In this document: positions 60,480-64,000 of the stretch, piece by piece | Layout: each line of letters begins with the position of its first letter | Numbering within the stretch: position 1 is the stretch's first letter | Assembly: GCF_031755915.1 (NCBI RefSeq) | Contig: NC_083379.1 | Span: 19,179,501-19,243,500 of the forward strand | Length of the DNA: 64,000 nt | Direction of reading: 5' to 3' | Source: Ziziphus jujuba | Taxonomy: Eukaryota > Streptophyta > Magnoliopsida > Rosales > Rhamnaceae | Translations under genes and position numbers: made by a program | The notes under the pieces: generated by a model | The model's input: the letters and a program-made list of their open reading frames with translations, nothing else | Told to the model about the DNA's origin: nothing | Databases searched by the model: none

Positions 60480-60984
60480 GTGTGTGGAAGATTGGAACTT
60501 CTTAGCGTTATATGCATCATTCCAATAGATGATAGGGTTAAGAACATAAACAAACAAAGCAAACCCAATGAAGATGATAGGGTTAAGAACATAAACAAAC
60601 AAAGCAAACCCAATTAAGATGCTAACGATGGCAAAGTCTAGTGTAGCCAAGGCCAAGAAAGCCGATAATAGTAGACCAATCAAAGACAAAAGAAAAGATT
60701 CAGAGGCCGTGAAGACCAGAACCAATATGTTGGGCAATGATGGGTTTCTTTCATATCAAACAAATAACAGAAATGACAGTAATTGAAGGGAAAATATAAG
60801 GTGGAATGACATAGTAAGCAAAGTTGTTTATGAAGACTAAGAAGAAAAATTGTAGCCTAGTATGTCCTCGCTTTTGCTGTTTTTCTTTCTCATGCAATGC
60901 CCTGCAAAGTTCACAATAAAAAACATATTGTATACCAATACAAAATGTGAATGAGGTTTTCGAGTTGAAATTTACCAATTTCAA
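60480..60984 (-). pseudogene. oligopeptide transporter (OPT) gene fragment
   Basis: Minus-strand relic of an OPT-family transporter. 60915-60760 reads ALHEKEKQQKRGHTRLQFFF then FAYYVIPPYIFPSITVISVI, the conserved OPT block, before a stop. Past the stop, another frame still shows AQHIGSGLHGL (near 60730) and a WSTIIGFLG-like piece, then a frame change into LATLDFAIVSILIGFALFVY and IIYWNDAYNAKKF (60660-60490), the typical start of the next OPT region. A 45-bp unit is duplicated in tandem here (60528-60572 and 60573-60617), repeating IGFALFVYVLNPII inside a membrane helix. The usual 700 or so residues on either side are missing. It is non-functional. Confidence 0.8.
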
Positions 60985-61886
60985 GCAATTAAAATAATTA
61001 AAATTTACTAATTTGATCTTAACTTATCCTAAGAAGTTTCCAATCTTTCCCCCCATACTTTTTAGGATATAAACTCTAAAATATATATTAATTGGTAAAT
61101 AAATTAAGATTAAATAATTTGTTTTAGATATTAATCTTATTTTATTATGTTTAACAATTATTATTTATAATATTATATTTTTTATATTCAAATAAAAAAG
61201 ATATTTTTATTAATTCCATATAACTATATTTATATATGTAAAAATATTTAAAATATGTTTAATTAAAGAAACTATATATATGCAAACACATTTTAGGTAT
61301 TTGACTTATTTGGTAAATAAGATATTTTGTTTATTAAAAATTTATTTCATACCAATACAATCATAAACGGTAAGATACTAAATAAATAAATAAAATAAAA
61401 ATAAAAAAGATGATTTTGGAATAAGAATATGCAGACATGTGGTATATATTTTTTTTCTTTTTTATATTATATAGATTGACGCATTATTGGAATGGAATAA
61501 CAAGAATGTAGTTTTAGGTTTTATTATTTTTGAAAACTATATTAACTTTTAAATTATCCCTATTATTTTCAAATTCTGGCTTGGTTATTAGTTTTGAAAA
61601 CTTTATACTAAATTTTAAATTATCCAAACTATTTTCAAATTCTGGCTTGGCCACTCGAACAAAATATACAATTATAATCTATTGAGAATATGTTCCTAAT
61701 ATGAGATTGATATATGTTGAGGTGTTAAAGTGTTGAGGATGACATGCCAACTAATGATTTTATACTATAATTAAGCAAATAACAATCCATCACACTTGTT
61801 AAATCACTAAATGTCCAACAAATGTGAGAACTAAGTTCCCAACATAGATCAAAACCTTCTATATATATAGAAATATTCTTTTTAAG
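60985..61886. other. intergenic with a tandem duplication
   Basis: Two copies of about 60 bp ending ATTTTCAAATTCTGGCTTGG lie in tandem at 61527-61584 and 61590-61650. The rest is AT-rich with no gene. Confidence 0.4.
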
Positions 61887-62389
61887 CAGTGGCAGATCCA
61901 AAAAACTTGGTTAGAGTGGGCACAAGTGAAAACAATTTTTTTAAAGAAATTATATTATTAATTATTGATAATAAAACCAAAAATTACTTAATGAACAAGT
62001 GCATAATTAGTAATTTATATTTTCCATCCAACTATTGTGGTATATAAAATAATGCAATAGTTATGATAGAAATAATATTTAAAAAGTTAAATATTTTACA
62101 TGTAAGTATCTCGAAAATTTTATTGTATAAAAAACTAGTTTCAATGGTGAAAGATATTCATAAAAAAATAAATGCTGAAAATTATTTTTGGATTTTATTT
62201 TCCTCAAAGAAATAAATTTGTAGGTTTACATGTAAATTCTAAAAGTAGTTTTGCAATAATCAATAGAATATTTAGGATTGATTAGACAAATTCATTAAGC
62301 AAAAAAGAAAAAACTAGTAAAATGGTTTAAAAAAAAAAAAAATGAGGGAGGGCACTTGTCCCCCTCGTCTTTAAGTAGATCCACCCCTG
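61887..62389. mobile_element. short hAT-like MITE, CAGTGGC ends
   Basis: A 503-bp element with ends CAGTGGCAGATCC and GATCCACCCCTG and subterminal AGAGTGGGCACAAGTG against GGGCACTTGTCCCCC. The flanks TTTTTAAG and CTCTTAAG share six of eight bases. Termini of this form are widespread in plant hAT MITEs. It is non-coding. Confidence 0.7.
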
Positions 62390-62397
62390 CTCTTAAG

Positions 62398-62881
62398 CAA
62401 TACAATTTCCCATAACATGTTGCAGAATGCCTAGGATATACTGGGGTTAATCACCTATAAGAATATGATTGTATATACAAATATAATTTTTCTCTTGTCT
62501 AGGAGAAATTTGTCTAAGATGATCTAGGATGACATCATATATTGCATGACAGTATAATATTCCACAATGTATTGCTTGACGATAATTTCTCCTTAGTGGG
62601 AGAAAATATATATGATATATAGTCTCATTCTTGTAAGCAATAAAGCCTAGTTTCAATCATAAGAATCCTTTAAGATTCTTTTATTCGCTATTTTCGATTA
62701 TAATTGTCTGATTTACATAAAATTCTTATGCACTTTAATTTTATTTCAAAATGAAGATGGCATGCGAGTATTTATATTTACAAAGGTTACAACTAGTTTG
62801 ACTTTTTTTTAATCCATAGTTTTAACACCCAAAAATATATATATATATTAGGATCCAAAAGATCCAACAAAAGTGCCGTTG
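62398..62881. other. intergenic, no gene recognised
   Basis: AT-rich sequence between two hAT-like elements. Nothing coding is seen. Confidence 0.35.
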
Positions 62882-62889
62882 GTACTATG

Positions 62890-64000
62890 CCAGGTTTTAA
62901 GTATCTAAAATTTTTATCAAAATTTTTTGGAAATTTTTCTTTCTTTAAAGGGTCGAAAAAAAAAATTTAGATCTCAAATGGAAATGAGTAAAATTTTTAT
63001 AATATCCATCAAAATTTTCAAATTTCGTCAAAATTTTCATGAAAATTTCTATCAAAATATTCACATCAAATCTTTAACAATTTGTTTAAAAAACCATAAT
63101 ATCTATCGAAATTTTAAAAATTTTATGAAAAATTTGAAAATATAAATATCTATTAATTTTTTAAAGAAAAATTCATAAATATTATTGATGTTTAGTAAAT
63201 TATTTTACCAAATTAACTTTAGTGATATATATATATATATATATATATATTTTTACTTTTAAATTATCTTTCAAATATTTAATGATATGAATAAAATAGA
63301 GTGAATTAAATTGAATAAGTTTGATAGGTTCTATTTATTGATCAAATAAATATATATACTTACTATATATTTTGTACAAGATAGATTCACTAGAATCTCA
63401 TAATTACAAATTAATAGTTAATTATATAAAAATGGAAAATGATAATATAAAATAATAATATGGAAATACAATATTATATAGAATTTGTATTGATAGTATT
63501 TAAATTAATAACATTAATCAAATAAAAATAAAAAAGATGATAAAATATATTATATTAAACGTCAAGGACAACTATATTTAATACAAGATCTTTATAATTG
63601 ATATATTAATAATTACATAAAAAATTATCAAGGAGATATATCTTTTAATAATAATATTTTATATTTCACATCTCAAAATGCGAACGAAAAAAAAATCAAT
63701 AATTTTCAATCACCTAAGAATTCTATGAGTATTGAGATGATATTTATAAAATATAATATAATTATAATTATTGTTTTATCTTAATTAATAAATAATTTTT
63801 TATCAGATATATACTTTTTTGCATATTTTTATTAATAATAATTTTTTATGATTACTATCGTTTATTATAAATAAAATTGATTAAGAGAAATATAATATAT
63901 ATTCAATATTTTTAAATTTTATAATCAATTTGATAATTGATTTATTAAATAAACTAATTCTAAAGCTTCAACAAAAATTTTTATTTTTTTAAATAAATTT
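62890..64000 (+). mobile_element. 1.2-kb hAT-like element, copy 3 (cut by window end)
   Basis: Starts CCAGGTTTTAAGTATC after GTACTATG (62882-62889) and follows copy 2 (54451) over its whole visible length. Shared blocks include ATTATTGATGTTTAGTAAAT (63180), GATAATTGATTTATTAAATAA (63932, compare 55463) and the closing TTTATTTTTTTAAATAAATTT. About 80 bp of the right end should lie beyond the window. An extra (TA)n tract at 63222-63250 interrupts it. Confidence 0.75.

Noticed and set aside
60416..60520. Proline-rich protein end on the minus strand
   Set aside because: It is only the translation of the 29-base G run and does not belong to the OPT relic.

Overview
This window reads as nuclear DNA of a dicot flowering plant. 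It is very AT-rich, full of (TA)n microsatellites, has genes with GT-AG introns, and holds plant-specific families: a PHOS32-type universal stress protein, a CSU1/NOSIP E3 ligase, a plant PLAC8 protein, an R2R3-MYB and an RPP13-like LRR protein. Ty1-copia, L1-type LINE and many short DNA transposons fill the gaps. I infer a woody rosid, but the species cannot be fixed from the sequence alone.

Layout. At 0-9.9 kb there are two copies of a short hairpin transposon, then a minus-strand PHOS32-like gene (first exon 7165-6464, with possible 3' exons down to 3718). At 9.9-22.5 kb lies a transposon belt: a foldback element with internally repetitive arms (9955-11224), a truncated minus-strand copia element (about 12160-14671), a Mutator-like element with 9-bp duplications (15280-15950), a 1.2-kb hAT-like element (17789-18991) and a diverged inverted repeat (about 20125-21505). 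At 22.5-32.4 kb are two intact plus-strand genes: CSU1/NOSIP (two exons) and a PLAC8 protein (five exons), separated by a short hAT-like element. At 34-46 kb are a 5'-truncated LINE with its target duplication, another hAT-like element, and a decayed copia element of about 6.5 kb with one whole and one truncated LTR. At 46.5-51.6 kb are an R2R3-MYB pseudogene, a tRNA-Thr(AGT) and an intronless, NB-ARC-less RPP13-like LRR gene with a coding minisatellite. From 51.6 to 64 kb the window is mostly short DNA transposons, plus a relic of an oligopeptide transporter (OPT) gene beside a 29-base G run.

Four genes look intact: PHOS32-like, CSU1/NOSIP, PLAC8 and the RPP13-like gene. They share no pathway; this is ordinary plant gene order with large insertions between genes. 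The most distinctive features are two transposon families seen in several copies. One is a short hairpin family (four copies) that sits in or next to (TA)n tracts. The other is a 1.2-kb hAT-like family (three copies, one with a perfect 8-bp target duplication). The NB-ARC-less resistance-like protein, whose N-terminus is a six-unit minisatellite, is the most interesting coding feature.
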